Of a stretch of 64,000 nt of DNA, positions 50,922 through 59,805 are shown piece after piece. Every line of letters starts with the position of its first letter. Position 1 is the stretch's first letter. Source of the DNA: Variovorax sp. CF079. GTDB taxonomy: Bacteria; Pseudomonadota; Gammaproteobacteria; Burkholderiales; Burkholderiaceae_C. Below the pieces are notes generated by a model that worked only from the letters and a program-made list of their open reading frames with translations, was not told where the DNA came from and did no database searches. The position numbers were made by a program, and so were the translations under genes. The DNA lies in the NCBI RefSeq assembly GCF_900101545.1, contig NZ_FMZU01000020.1, positions 62,001 to 126,000 on the forward strand, in the 5' to 3' direction.

Positions 50922-51194
50922 TCAGTTCAGCGCGTCTTTGAGCGCCTTGCCGGGACGGAACTTCGGGATCTTGGCGGCCTTGATTTTAATCGCGTCGCCG
51001 GTGCGCGGATTGCGGCCCGTGCGCGCAGCGCGTTTGCCGACTGCAAAAGTGCCGAAACCGACGAGCGATACGGAACCGCCCTTTTTGAGCGTGGTACGAA
51101 TGGCGCCGATGGTCGATTCAAGTGCGCGCGTGGCAGCGGCTTTGGAGATATCGGCGTTTTTTGCGATGTGCTCAATCAGTTCGGTTTTGTTCAC
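50922..51194 (-). CDS. hupB: DNA-binding protein HU-beta
   Basis: A 90-aa HU histone-like dimer subunit. MNKTELIEHIAKNADISKAAATRALES, GFGTFAVGKRAARTGRNPRTGDAIKI and KFRPGKALKDALN are diagnostic. Starts 128 nt downstream of a good promoter (51329-51357). Confidence 0.97.
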   Translation of the reverse strand: MNKTELIEHIAKNADISKAAATRALESTIGAIRTTLKKGGSVSLVGFGTFAVGKRAARTGRNPRTGDAIKIKAAKIPKFRPGKALKDALN

Positions 51195-51246
51195 AAGGAC
51201 CCCTTGCAGGAAAAAATTGTTGATCAGGTAACGTCAGAAACAATGC

Positions 51247-51357
51247 CGGCCCCATGACGGTGCCATGGGGTGTGATGAATGAAAAAGGATGGCAGTTCTG
51301 ACGCGCCGGCAGCGCACTGCCGACAAGGATTACAACCACTGGTCCACGGGGTGTCAA
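51247..51357 (-). promoter_or_regulatory. hupB promoter and structured leader
   Basis: Minus-strand -35 TTGACA (51357-51352), 17-nt spacer, -10 TGTAAT (51334-51329), both close to consensus. The leader contains CCCCATG/CATGGGG (51250-51256, 51264-51270), and a GGCAG segment near 51320 that can pair with CTGCC close by or with ACTGCC further on, giving alternative hairpins. Confidence 0.68.
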
Positions 51358-51422
51358 TACGACACTCAGCCGCGCAATCCAGCGAGGACCGCGATTTTAG
51401 TGGTGTTTTGCGCCGGCTCTTT

Positions 51423-52508
51423 TCAGAGCGCTTGTGCGACCGCACGACCCAGGTCAGTCGTGCCCGCGCTGCCGCCGATGTCAGGCGTACGCGGTGCGCC
51501 GCTCGCCGGCGCCAGTACTTTCTCGATCGCTGCCAGGATGGCGTCATGCGCAGCCTTGTGGCCCAGGAACTCCAGCATCATCGCGCCGCACCAGATCTGC
51601 CCGATCGGATTGGCGATGCCCGTGCCGGCGATGTCCGGCGCCGAGCCGTGCACCGGCTCGAACAGCGAGGGCGTGGTGCGATCCGGATTGAGGTTCGCGC
51701 TCGACGCGATGCCGATCGTGCCGGTGCATGCGGGTCCGAGGTCGGACAGGATGTCGCCGAACAGATTGCTCGCCACCACGACATCGAAGAAGTCGGGACG
51801 CTGCACGAAGTGCGCCGTCAGGATGTCGATGTGGAACTTGTCGAGCTTGACACCCGGATAGCTCTTCGCCATCGCGGCGACGCGCTCGTCCCAGTACGGC
51901 ATGGTGATCGAGATGCCGTTGGATTTGGTCGCGCTGGTGAGGTGCTTCTTCGGTCGCGATTGCGCGAGCTCGAAGGCGAACTTGAGCACACGGTCCACGC
52001 CGACGCGCGACATCACGGTCTCCTGGACGACGATCTCGCGCGCCGTTCCCTCGTACATGCGCCCGCCGATGCTCGAGTACTCGCCCTCGGTGTTCTCACG
52101 CACGATGTACATGTCGATCTCGCCGGGCTGCCGCGGCGTACCGTCCCGCCGGACCACCGGCGCCACGATGCCCGGCATCAGGCGCGCGGGACGCAGGTTG
52201 ATGTACTGGTCGAACTCGCGGCGAAACAGCAGCAGGGAGCCCCAGAGCGAGACATGGTCCGGAATCTTCTCGGGCCAGCCGACCGCGCCGAAGTAGATGG
52301 CGTCGTGCCCGCCGATCTGATCCTTCCAGTCGTCGGGCAGCATCTTGCCGTGCTTCTCGCAGTAGTCCCAGCTCGAAAAATCGAAATGGTCGAAATGAAG
52401 ATCGATGCCGAACTTGCGTGCCGCGGCATCGAGCACACGCAGTCCTTCGGGCATCGTTTCCTTGCCGATGCCGTCGCCGGCGATGACTGCGATTCGTTGG
52501 GTGCTCAT
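51423..52508 (-). CDS. tartrate dehydrogenase/decarboxylase family protein
   Basis: A 361-aa NAD-dependent beta-decarboxylating dehydrogenase (TtuC-like). Nucleotide GDGIGKE at 11-17, substrate site VRENTEGEYS at 137-146, and the metal site NLFGDILSD at 248-256. Closest in pattern to tartrate dehydrogenase/D-malate dehydrogenase rather than LeuB or Icd. It follows the dehalogenase-like gene by 3 nt in the same operon. Substrate inferred. Confidence 0.85.
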   Translation of the reverse strand: MSTQRIAVIAGDGIGKETMPEGLRVLDAAARKFGIDLHFDHFDFSSWDYCEKHGKMLPDDWKDQIGGHDAIYFGAVGWPEKIPDHVSLWGSLLLFRREFDQYINLRPARLMPGIVAPVVRRDGTPRQPGEIDMYIVRENTEGEYSSIGGRMYEGTAREIVVQETVMSRVGVDRVLKFAFELAQSRPKKHLTSATKSNGISITMPYWDERVAAMAKSYPGVKLDKFHIDILTAHFVQRPDFFDVVVASNLFGDILSDLGPACTGTIGIASSANLNPDRTTPSLFEPVHGSAPDIAGTGIANPIGQIWCGAMMLEFLGHKAAHDAILAAIEKVLAPASGAPRTPDIGGSAGTTDLGRAVAQAL

Positions 52509-52511
52509 GTC

Positions 52512-53402
52512 TCAGATCCTTGGAGTGGTGTTGAAGAAAGACAGCGCCTCGGCCAGCAGCTCGCGCGGCGCCTCCTCGGGAATGTAGTGACCGCAAGGCA
52601 AGGTCGCGCCCGACACGTCGACGGCACGTTCGCGCCACAGCGAGAGCACGTCGAACCAGCGGCCCACCGCGCCATGCTCGCCCCACAGCACGCGCAGCGG
52701 CTGGGTCAGCTTGAGGCCGGCGGCGATGTCCGCGCGATCGTGTTCGAGATCGATCGTGGCCGAGGCCCGGTAGTCCTCGCAGATACCTCGCGCGGTGCCC
52801 TCGATCGCAGCACACCGCTCGTACTCGGCCAAGGCCTCGGGTGCAAAGGGCGCGAGACCGGCATGACGGCTGCCCATGACGCTGCGAACGTAGCGCACCG
52901 GATCGGCCTCGATCAGCGCTTCGGGCAAGGGCGGCGGCTGGATCAGGAAGAACCAGTGCCAGTAGGCGCGCGCAAAGCCCTCCGAGGTGTTCTGGTACAT
53001 CGCGAGGGTCGGTGCGATGTCGAGCAGCATGAGCCGTTCGACCGCCTGCGCATGATCCGCCGCGAGCCGGTGCGCCACTCGAGCGCCGCGGTCGTGCGCC
53101 AGCACGCCGAAGCGTGAGAAGCCGTGCTGCTGCATGGCATACAGCGCATCGAGCGCCATCTCGCGCTTGCTGTAGTGCGCGTGGTCCGCATCCGCCGCAG
53201 GGCGGCCCGAATCGCCATAGCCGCGCAGATCGACCATGACGACCGTGAACTGCTCCACCAGCGCCGGGGCCGTGCGATGCCAGATCGCATGCGTCTGCGG
53301 GTGGCCATGAAGCAGCAGCAGCGGCGCGCCGTGTCCGCCGATGCGGCCGTGCAATCGCACGCCGTTGCGCGACAGGTCGAAGGTGGAGAACGAAGTGAAC
53401 AC
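52512..53402 (-). CDS. fluoroacetate dehalogenase-like alpha/beta hydrolase
   Basis: A 296-aa alpha/beta hydrolase with the complete fluoroacetate-dehalogenase signature: nucleophile D104 in HDRGAR, R105 and R108, acid D128 in LLDIAPT, halide pocket H149-W150 (WHW) and Y211 (CEDYRAS), base H272 in CGHYIPEEAP. GTG at 53402 is chosen because the length then fits the family; the upstream TTG frame adds 14 residues without similarity. Activity on fluoroacetate or other haloacids is inferred from residues. Operon with the TtuC-like gene, divergent from a LysR. Confidence 0.85.
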   Translation of the reverse strand: MFTSFSTFDLSRNGVRLHGRIGGHGAPLLLLHGHPQTHAIWHRTAPALVEQFTVVMVDLRGYGDSGRPAADADHAHYSKREMALDALYAMQQHGFSRFGVLAHDRGARVAHRLAADHAQAVERLMLLDIAPTLAMYQNTSEGFARAYWHWFFLIQPPPLPEALIEADPVRYVRSVMGSRHAGLAPFAPEALAEYERCAAIEGTARGICEDYRASATIDLEHDRADIAAGLKLTQPLRVLWGEHGAVGRWFDVLSLWRERAVDVSGATLPCGHYIPEEAPRELLAEALSFFNTTPRI

Positions 53403-53410
53403 GGGTCGAT

Positions 53411-53430
53411 TGTGCGTTGCGTGCCGCACA
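53411..53430. promoter_or_regulatory. dyad in the dehalogenase/LysR divergent gap
   Basis: TGTGCG (53411-53416) and CGCACA (53425-53430) form a 6-bp dyad with an 8-nt spacer, 9 nt from the dehalogenase GTG, in the 65-bp gap of the divergent LysR pair. It may be a regulator site. Confidence 0.35.
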
Positions 53431-53467
53431 GCATCAAGCAACAATCAGCCAATTGATACTTTCCAAA

Positions 53468-54421
53468 ATGGCAGTAATGGACCGTGGAGACCTGGAACTG
53501 GTGATCGCCATCCGCGATCGCGGCAGCCTCGCGGGCGCGGCGGCGGCGCTGGACGTCGTGCCCTCCGTCGTCACCAAGCGGCTCGGGGCGCTCGAGGCAC
53601 GGCTCGGCCAGCGCCTGTTCGATCGCACCACGCGCCGGCTCAACCTCACCGCCGAAGGCGAAGCCGTGTGCCTGCATGCCAAGAGCCTGCTGGCCGGCTT
53701 TGCGGCGCTCGAGAACGAGCTCGGAGAGCGCCAAAACGAGCTGGCCGGCACGATCCGCCTTGTTGCGACTTTCGGTTTCGGCCGGCGCTGGCTCGGCCCC
53801 GCGCTCGCGGCTTTTCGCGAGCAGCACCCCGCGCTGCAGTTCCAGTTGCAGCTGATGGAGCAACTCCCCAACCTCGGCGCCGAAGGCCACGACGGCGCGC
53901 TCTGGCTGTGGCCGGTGCAGCGTCGCCACGCCGGCGACTGGGTCACACGCAGGATCGCGCGCAATCAGCGCGTGCTGGCCGCAGCGCCGAGCTACCTCGA
54001 GCGGCGTGGCAAGCCCGCGGATCTCGCCGCGCTGGCCGCGCACGACTGCCTGGTGGCGCGGGAGAACGGCGACGGCAGCGAACGGGAGGCCGCGCTCTGG
54101 ACGCTGCGTCACGTCAGGGACGGCAGCACGGCGCGTGTGCGCGTGCGCGGCCCGCTGTCGAGCAATTCGGGTGAGATGGTGCGCGACTGGTGCCTCGCCG
54201 GCCAGGGCATCATGCTGCGCAGCCTGTGGGACATCGCCCCGCAGCTCGCATCGGGCGAACTGGTGCAACTGCTGCCGCAGTTCGCGATGCCGGACGCCGA
54301 CATCCAGTGGATCGCACCCTGGCGCCCGAAGACACCAAAACGAGTGCGCGTCCTGGTCGACTTCCTGATCGAACGCTTTCGCGGCGAGCCGTGGAAACCC
54401 GAGGGCAAGCGTTCGCGCTGA
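53468..54421 (+). CDS. LysR-family transcriptional regulator
   Basis: A 317-aa LysR regulator. Winged-HTH (about 5-65: DLELVIAIRDRGSLAGAAAALDVVPSVVTKRLGALE) and an effector domain. ATG at 53468 (MAVMDRGD) or 53477 are both possible. Divergent from the dehalogenase-like gene with 65 bp between, so it probably activates that operon. Confidence 0.9.
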   Translation: MAVMDRGDLELVIAIRDRGSLAGAAAALDVVPSVVTKRLGALEARLGQRLFDRTTRRLNLTAEGEAVCLHAKSLLAGFAALENELGERQNELAGTIRLVATFGFGRRWLGPALAAFREQHPALQFQLQLMEQLPNLGAEGHDGALWLWPVQRRHAGDWVTRRIARNQRVLAAAPSYLERRGKPADLAALAAHDCLVARENGDGSEREAALWTLRHVRDGSTARVRVRGPLSSNSGEMVRDWCLAGQGIMLRSLWDIAPQLASGELVQLLPQFAMPDADIQWIAPWRPKTPKRVRVLVDFLIERFRGEPWKPEGKRSR

Positions 54422-54512
54422 GTCAGGCCGACGCCGGGCCGCCCCAAGGCGGCCTGCGGCCCCCTCGGGGGGGGGCAGCGAGTACACGCAGTGACGGAGC
54501 GTGGGAGCCGGT
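54422..54512. repeat. GC-rich intergenic repeat, copy 2 (between convergent genes)
   Basis: Inverted relative to the copy at 5822-5924. Contains GGGCCGCC/GGCGGCC and CCCCC-TC-GGGGG hairpins and a TGCGTGTACTCGCTGCC-like stretch (minus strand). Lies between the convergent LysR and EamA stop codons and likely terminates both. Confidence 0.7.
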
Positions 54513-55394
54513 TTACCTTTCCCCACGCACGACCAGGCTCACGCCGATGGCCGTCATCGCAATGCCTGCCAAGGTCATCGCCGTGATCGGCTCCGCGAAG
54601 AGAAGCCATGCCATTACCGCGGTGCACGGTGGCACGAGATAGAGCAGGCTCGTGACCGCCGTCGCGGTGCCGCGCTGGATCAACATGTAGAGCAGCGAGC
54701 TGCCGCCCAGCGACAGCGCCAGCACCGACCAGGCCATCGCGCCGCCCGAGTACAGGTTCCACTGGATGCTGTCGGATTCCAACGCCGCGAAGGGCATCGT
54801 GACGATCAGGGCAGCGGCGAGCTGGATGGCGCCCGCGCACCGCACGTCGCAAGGTGCGACAAAGCGCTTCTGGTACAGCGTGCCGGCCGTGATGGAGAAC
54901 AGCGCCATCAGCGCCAGGCCCATGGTCATCGCACTCACCTCCCCGCCCTCGCCGAACTTGCGCGACACCACCAGCACCAGGCCTGCGAAGCCCAGGGCCA
55001 GTCCGGCCCACTGGCGGCGCGTGATCGAGCCGCCCCACATGGACAACCAGACGGCGGTGAGCACCGGCTGAATGCCGACCAGCAAGGCGACGAGCCCCGA
55101 GCCCATGCCGGCCCGGACCGCAGCCCAGACGCCGCCGAGGTAGCCCGCCTGCATCAGCACGCCGGTGACCACGAGGTGCCGCCACTGCGTGCGCTGTTCC
55201 GGCCAGTTCGCGCGCGCGAGCCGCACCCAGATGAGGAAGCAGAACACCGACAGCGCATATCGCACCGCCAGAAACTTGAGCGGCGGGGCATAGGGCATGC
55301 CATAGCGCGCGACGATGAAGCCGGTGCTCCAGATGAGCACGAAGACCGCGGGCATGGCGCGCAGCCAACCCGACGGCCGGGCTGTGCCCGTCAT
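54513..55394 (-). CDS. EamA-family (DMT) transporter
   Basis: A 293-aa membrane protein of the drug/metabolite transporter superfamily with about ten hydrophobic helices (two EamA repeats: about 10-145 and 155-290), including the second-repeat end LYLVPPCTAVMAWLLFAEP. Its ATG overlaps the pgsA stop (ATGA). Substrate unknown; export of metabolites is typical. Confidence 0.9.
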   Translation of the reverse strand: MTGTARPSGWLRAMPAVFVLIWSTGFIVARYGMPYAPPLKFLAVRYALSVFCFLIWVRLARANWPEQRTQWRHLVVTGVLMQAGYLGGVWAAVRAGMGSGLVALLVGIQPVLTAVWLSMWGGSITRRQWAGLALGFAGLVLVVSRKFGEGGEVSAMTMGLALMALFSITAGTLYQKRFVAPCDVRCAGAIQLAAALIVTMPFAALESDSIQWNLYSGGAMAWSVLALSLGGSSLLYMLIQRGTATAVTSLLYLVPPCTAVMAWLLFAEPITAMTLAGIAMTAIGVSLVVRGER

Positions 55395-55957
55395 TTCGCG
55401 CGGGCCCGGATCTCGGGAATGGCCTTCTGCAGGTAATACACCATCGACCAGACCGTGAGCACGGCCGAGATCCAGATCAGCCATTGCCCCCAGGCCCCGG
55501 TGTCGATCAGGCCGAACAAGGTGCCGTTGAAAAGCAGGAAAGGGATCGCGACCATCTGCACCACGGTCTTGATCTTGCCGATCATGTGGACCGCCACGCT
55601 CTTGCCGGCGCCGATCTGCGCCATCCATTCGCGCAAGGCGGAAATGGCGATCTCGCGGCCGATGATGATCAGCGCCACGAACACGTCGGCGCGGTTCAGA
55701 TGCACCAGCACGAGCAGCGAGGCGCACACGAGGAACTTGTCGGCCACCGGATCGAGGAAGGCACCGAAGGCCGAGGTCTGGTTGAGCCTGCGCGCCAGAA
55801 AGCCGTCGAGCCAGTCGGTCGCGGCGAACACGATGAACATCACCGTGGCGATGAGGTTGCGCATCGGCTCTGCCAGCGGCAGGTAGAACACGCCCACGAT
55901 CAGCGGAATCGCGACGATGCGCGTCCAGGTCATGATCGTTGGGAGCGTCCAGAACAT
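55391..55957 (-). CDS. pgsA: CDP-diacylglycerol-glycerol-3-phosphate 3-phosphatidyltransferase
   Basis: A 188-aa membrane enzyme of phosphatidylglycerol synthesis. CDP-alcohol phosphatidyltransferase motif with metal aspartates in ATDWLDGFLARRLNQTSAFGAFLDPVADK. MFWTLPTIMTWTR start at 55957. 44 nt downstream of uvrC and overlapping the EamA gene by 4 nt. Confidence 0.95.
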   Translation of the reverse strand: MFWTLPTIMTWTRIVAIPLIVGVFYLPLAEPMRNLIATVMFIVFAATDWLDGFLARRLNQTSAFGAFLDPVADKFLVCASLLVLVHLNRADVFVALIIIGREIAISALREWMAQIGAGKSVAVHMIGKIKTVVQMVAIPFLLFNGTLFGLIDTGAWGQWLIWISAVLTVWSMVYYLQKAIPEIRARAK

Positions 55958-56001
55958 TGCGGCGATTGTGTCACGGGGCAGGTATGCCTTCGAGTCGACG
56001 G

Positions 56002-57963
56002 TCAATGCAGCGCGCGATAGATCTCTTCGGCCAGATCGAACGCGATGCCGTCGACCGAGGCGATGTCTTCCACGCTGGCCGCCGCCACCCCGCGAATGCC
56101 GCCAAAGCGCTGCAGCAAGCGCGCGCGCCGCTTGGGGCCGATGCCCGGGATGTCTTCCAGCTGGCTGCCGCCCACCCGCACCTTGGCCCGCTTGGCGCGC
56201 ATGCCGGTGATCGCGAAGCGGTGCGCCTCGTCGCGGATCTGCGCGACCAGCATCAGCGCCGCCGAATCGCGACCGAGGTAGACCTTCTCGCGGCCGTCGG
56301 CGAACACCAGCTCTTCGAGCCCGACCTTGCGGCCCTCGCCCTTCTCCACGCCGACGATCAGCGACAGCGGCAGACCCAGCTCGCCGAAGACCTCGCGCGC
56401 CATCGACACCTGGCCCTTGCCGCCGTCGACCAGCACCAGGTCGGGCATGCGCGCCGCCCGCGTGCCCGGCCGCGCATCGGTGCCGACGCCGCCTGCGTCG
56501 CCGGCAGGTGGCGCGTCCGTCTCCGCTGCCATCGCCTCGGCCAGCTTGCCGTAGCGGCGATGCAGCACCTGGCGCATCGCCGCATAGTCGTCGCCGGGCG
56601 TGATGCCCTCGATGTTGTAGCGGCGGTACTCGCGGTTCTGCATCGTGTGGTGCTCGAACACCACGCACGAGGCCTGGGTCGCCTCGCCGGCGGTGTGCGA
56701 GATGTCGAAGCATTCGACGCGGAAGTTGTCGAGCTCGTCTGGCGCGAGTTCCAGCGCATCGACCAGCGCGCGCGTGCGCGCCTGCTGCGAGCCCTCCTCG
56801 GCGAGCAGGCGTGCGAGCTGGAGGCCGGCATTGGTCTGCGCCATTTCGAGCCAGTGCCGGCGCTGCTCGCGCGGCTGGAACACCGCCGTGACGCGGGTGC
56901 CGGCCTGCTGGGCGACCGCCTCGATCAGCTCGCGGCTCACGAGCTCGCTCAACACCAGCGTTGGCGGCACCGGCACATCGATGTAGTGCTGCGCGATGAA
57001 GGCCTCGAGCACCTGCACCTCGACCGATTCGGCGGGCGGCGCGGCCTCCTCGCCTTCCATGGCGCTCTCGCCATGCTGGATCTGCGTCGCGTCTTCGACG
57101 TGCACCGGGAAGTAAGCGCGATCGCCCAGGTGCCGGCCGCCGCGCACCATCGCGAGGTTGACGCAGGCCTTGCCGCCCTGCACCTTGACCGCCAGGATGT
57201 CAACGTCCTTGTCGGAGGCGATCTCGACCGATTGCTGGTGCAGCACGCGCGACAGCGCCGACATCTGGTTGCGCAGCTCGGCCGCCTGCTCGAATTCCAG
57301 CTTTTCGGCGTGCGCCATCATGCGTGCCTCGAGCTGGGTGAGCACGGCCTGCGTGTCGCCCATCAGGAAGGCCTCGGCGTTGGCCACGTCCTGCGCATAG
57401 GCCTCGGGCGTGATGTAGCCCACGCAGGGGCCGGTGCAGCGCTTGATCTGGTAGAGCAGGCAGGGCCGCGTGCGGTTGGCGTAGACGGTGTCTTCGCAAG
57501 TGCGCAGCTTGAACACCTTCTGCAGCAGCTGGATCGACTCCTTCACCGCCCAGGCGCTCGGGTACGGGCCGAAGTAGCGATGCTTGCGATCGACCGCGCC
57601 GCGGTAGTAGGCCAGGCGCGGGAAGGTGTGCGATGCGATCTTGAGATAGGGGTAGCTCTTGTCGTCGCGAAACAGGATGTTGTAGCGCGGCTTGAGCGTC
57701 TTGATCAGGTTGTTCTCGAGCAGCAGCGCCTCGGCCTCGGAGCGCACCACCGTGGTCTCCATGCGGGCGATCTTCGAGATCATGTGGCCGATGCGCGTGC
57801 CGGCGTGGTTCTTCTGAAAGTAGTTGGCGACGCGCTTCTTGAGATTGCGCGCCTTGCCCACGTACAGCACGGCGCCTGCCGCGTCGAAGTAGCGGTAGAC
57901 GCCCGGCAGTTGCGGCAGTGCCGCCACCTCGCTGAGCAGTTGATCGGAATGCGTCTCGGACAT
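56002..57963 (-). CDS. uvrC: excinuclease ABC subunit C (UvrC)
   Basis: A 653-aa nuclease making both incisions of nucleotide excision repair. GIY-YIG domain about 15-95 (PGVYRYFDAAGAVLYVGKARNLKKRVANYF), cysteine-containing region, UVR (EKLEFEQAAELRNQMSALSRVL), RNase-H-like endonuclease domain, and C-terminal helix-hairpin-helix. The start is only 17 nt from the divergent earP start. Confidence 0.97.
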   Translation of the reverse strand: MSETHSDQLLSEVAALPQLPGVYRYFDAAGAVLYVGKARNLKKRVANYFQKNHAGTRIGHMISKIARMETTVVRSEAEALLLENNLIKTLKPRYNILFRDDKSYPYLKIASHTFPRLAYYRGAVDRKHRYFGPYPSAWAVKESIQLLQKVFKLRTCEDTVYANRTRPCLLYQIKRCTGPCVGYITPEAYAQDVANAEAFLMGDTQAVLTQLEARMMAHAEKLEFEQAAELRNQMSALSRVLHQQSVEIASDKDVDILAVKVQGGKACVNLAMVRGGRHLGDRAYFPVHVEDATQIQHGESAMEGEEAAPPAESVEVQVLEAFIAQHYIDVPVPPTLVLSELVSRELIEAVAQQAGTRVTAVFQPREQRRHWLEMAQTNAGLQLARLLAEEGSQQARTRALVDALELAPDELDNFRVECFDISHTAGEATQASCVVFEHHTMQNREYRRYNIEGITPGDDYAAMRQVLHRRYGKLAEAMAAETDAPPAGDAGGVGTDARPGTRAARMPDLVLVDGGKGQVSMAREVFGELGLPLSLIVGVEKGEGRKVGLEELVFADGREKVYLGRDSAALMLVAQIRDEAHRFAITGMRAKRAKVRVGGSQLEDIPGIGPKRRARLLQRFGGIRGVAAASVEDIASVDGIAFDLAEEIYRALH

Positions 57964-57980
57964 CTGTAGAGTATCTCGCG

Positions 57981-59051
57981 ATGCGCTGGGACATCTTCTG
58001 CAAGGTCATCGACAACCACGGCGACGCCGGCGTCTGCTGGCGGCTGGCCCGCGGACTCGCCGCCGGGGGCGAAACGGTGCGGCTCTGGATCGACGACCCG
58101 TCGGCGCTGGCCTGGATGGCGCCGGGGGGATGCAAGGGCGTCGAAATCGTCACCTGGAACAGGAGGGATGCCGCGCAACGGGCCGCCGCCGGCCCGCCGC
58201 CGGATGTGCTGATCGAGGCCTTCGGCTGCGATCCCGAGCCCGAGCTGATCGCGCGTTTTGCCGAGCCCGTGCGCCCGGGCGGCGCACGCCGCGTGTGGAT
58301 CAATCTCGAATACCTTTCGGCCGAACCCTATGTCGAGCGCCTGCACGGCCTGCCCTCCCCCGTGTTCAAGGGGCCAGGTACCAGCCTGACCAAGCACTTC
58401 TTCTACCCCGGCTTCACGCCCGCGACCGGCGGGCTGCTGCGCGAAGGGGACCTGCTCGAACGCCGCCAGCGCTTCGACCGCGCCGCCTGGCTCGCGCAGC
58501 AGGGCATCGCATGGCACGGCGAGCGCCTTGTCTGCCTGTTCTGCTACGAGCCACTGGCCCTCGATGCACTGCTCGCGCAGTTCGAGAGCGCCGGCGAGCC
58601 CACGCACCTGCTGGTGACCGCCGGCCGCGCGGCCCGTGCCCTGCCGCCGGGCCCGGCCCGGCGCGGCGCGCTTTCCATCACCTGGCTGCCGCATCTGCCG
58701 CAGACCGACTTCGACCACCTGCTCTGGGCCTGCGACCTGAATTTCGTGCGCGGCGAAGACTCGCTGGTGCGGGCTCTCTGGGCCGGGTCGCCCTTCGTCT
58801 GGCAGATCTATGCGCAGGACGATGACGCCCACCACACCAAGCTGGGCGCCTTCCTCGACTGGCTGGAAGCCCCGCCTTCGTTGCGCCGCTTCCACCACCT
58901 GTGGAACGGGATGGCCGAGGGCGAACTGCCGGCGCTGGACGATGCGGCGCTGGCGTCCTGGGGCGCCGCCTGCGCCGCCGCACGCGCGTGCCTGCTCGCG
59001 CAGGATGATCTTCTGACCCGCTTGCTGCGTTTCGTCGCCCAAAAAAGCTAA
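57981..59051 (+). CDS. earP: EF-P arginine rhamnosyltransferase EarP
   Basis: A 356-aa glycosyltransferase that attaches rhamnose from dTDP-L-rhamnose to Arg32 of EF-P. N-terminal MRWDIFCKVIDNHGDAGVCWRLA and C-terminal WACDLNFVRGEDSLVRALWAGSPFVWQIY are diagnostic. Upstream of efp in the same direction. Confidence 0.97.
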   Translation: MRWDIFCKVIDNHGDAGVCWRLARGLAAGGETVRLWIDDPSALAWMAPGGCKGVEIVTWNRRDAAQRAAAGPPPDVLIEAFGCDPEPELIARFAEPVRPGGARRVWINLEYLSAEPYVERLHGLPSPVFKGPGTSLTKHFFYPGFTPATGGLLREGDLLERRQRFDRAAWLAQQGIAWHGERLVCLFCYEPLALDALLAQFESAGEPTHLLVTAGRAARALPPGPARRGALSITWLPHLPQTDFDHLLWACDLNFVRGEDSLVRALWAGSPFVWQIYAQDDDAHHTKLGAFLDWLEAPPSLRRFHHLWNGMAEGELPALDDAALASWGAACAAARACLLAQDDLLTRLLRFVAQKS

Positions 59052-59189
59052 AATTGTGGGCTTTGCGGATTTCCGGCCGGGGTCAGCCCCGTTTGCCGCA
59101 CCTTCCGCTGAACCCGCCGCGGTGAATGTGTCAAAGGGATATACGAACCCGATGGCACACCGAGCGGCCAACATCCAGAGACCCTGATT

Positions 59190-59744
59190 ATGAAAATCGC
59201 TCAAGAAATCCGCGCCGGCAACGTGATCATGCACGGCAAGGACCCGATGGTCGTCCTCAAGACCGAATACAGCCGCGGCGGCCGCAACTCCGCAACCGTG
59301 CGCATGAAGCTCAAGAGCCTGATCGCCAACTTCAACACCGAAGTCGTGTTCAAGGCCGACGACAAGATGGAGCAGATCGTGCTCGACAAGAAGGAGTGCA
59401 CCTACTCCTACTTCGCCGACCCGATGTACGTCTGCATGGACACCGAGTACAACCAGTATGAAGTCGAAGCCGAGAACATGGGCGACTCGCTCAACTACCT
59501 CGAAGACGGTATGCCGGTCGAAGTGGTGTTCTACGACGGCAAGGCGATCTCGGTCGAACTGCCGACCAGCGTCGAGCGCGAAATCACCTGGACCGAACCG
59601 GCCGTCAAGGGCGACACCTCGGGCAAGGTCATGAAGCCGGCCAAGATCGCAACCGGTTTCGAGATCGGCGTGCCGCTGTTCGTTGCCCAGGGCGACCGCA
59701 TCGAAATCGACACCCGCACCGGCGAATACCGCAAACGCGTCTAA
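59190..59744 (+). CDS. efp: elongation factor P (arginine type)
   Basis: A 184-aa EF-P relieving ribosome stalling at polyproline. The loop tip residue is R32 (SRGGR), the EarP substrate, rather than the Lys modified in other bacteria. KOW-like N-domain and two OB domains to the end EIDTRTGEYRKRV. A GC-rich hairpin lies in the 138-nt gap after earP. A terminator follows. Confidence 0.98.
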   Translation: MKIAQEIRAGNVIMHGKDPMVVLKTEYSRGGRNSATVRMKLKSLIANFNTEVVFKADDKMEQIVLDKKECTYSYFADPMYVCMDTEYNQYEVEAENMGDSLNYLEDGMPVEVVFYDGKAISVELPTSVEREITWTEPAVKGDTSGKVMKPAKIATGFEIGVPLFVAQGDRIEIDTRTGEYRKRV

Positions 59745-59765
59745 ACGCCTGCTGCGCCGACAAGG

Positions 59766-59789
59766 AAGGCTCCCGAGGGAGCCTTTTTT
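59766..59789 (+). terminator. rho-independent terminator after efp
   Basis: AAGGCTCC (59766-59773) and GGAGCCTT (59778-59785) with a 4-nt loop and T6. Confidence 0.9.
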
Positions 59790-59805
59790 GCGTACGCTTC
59801 GTGCC

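Noticed and set aside
55939..57969. A 676-codon plus-strand frame over uvrC
   Set aside because: Antisense shadow of the complete UvrC.
59052..59189. Possible riboswitch in the earP-efp gap
   Set aside because: Only one GGGGT-CA-GCCCC hairpin is visible, with no conserved ligand-binding core that I recognise.
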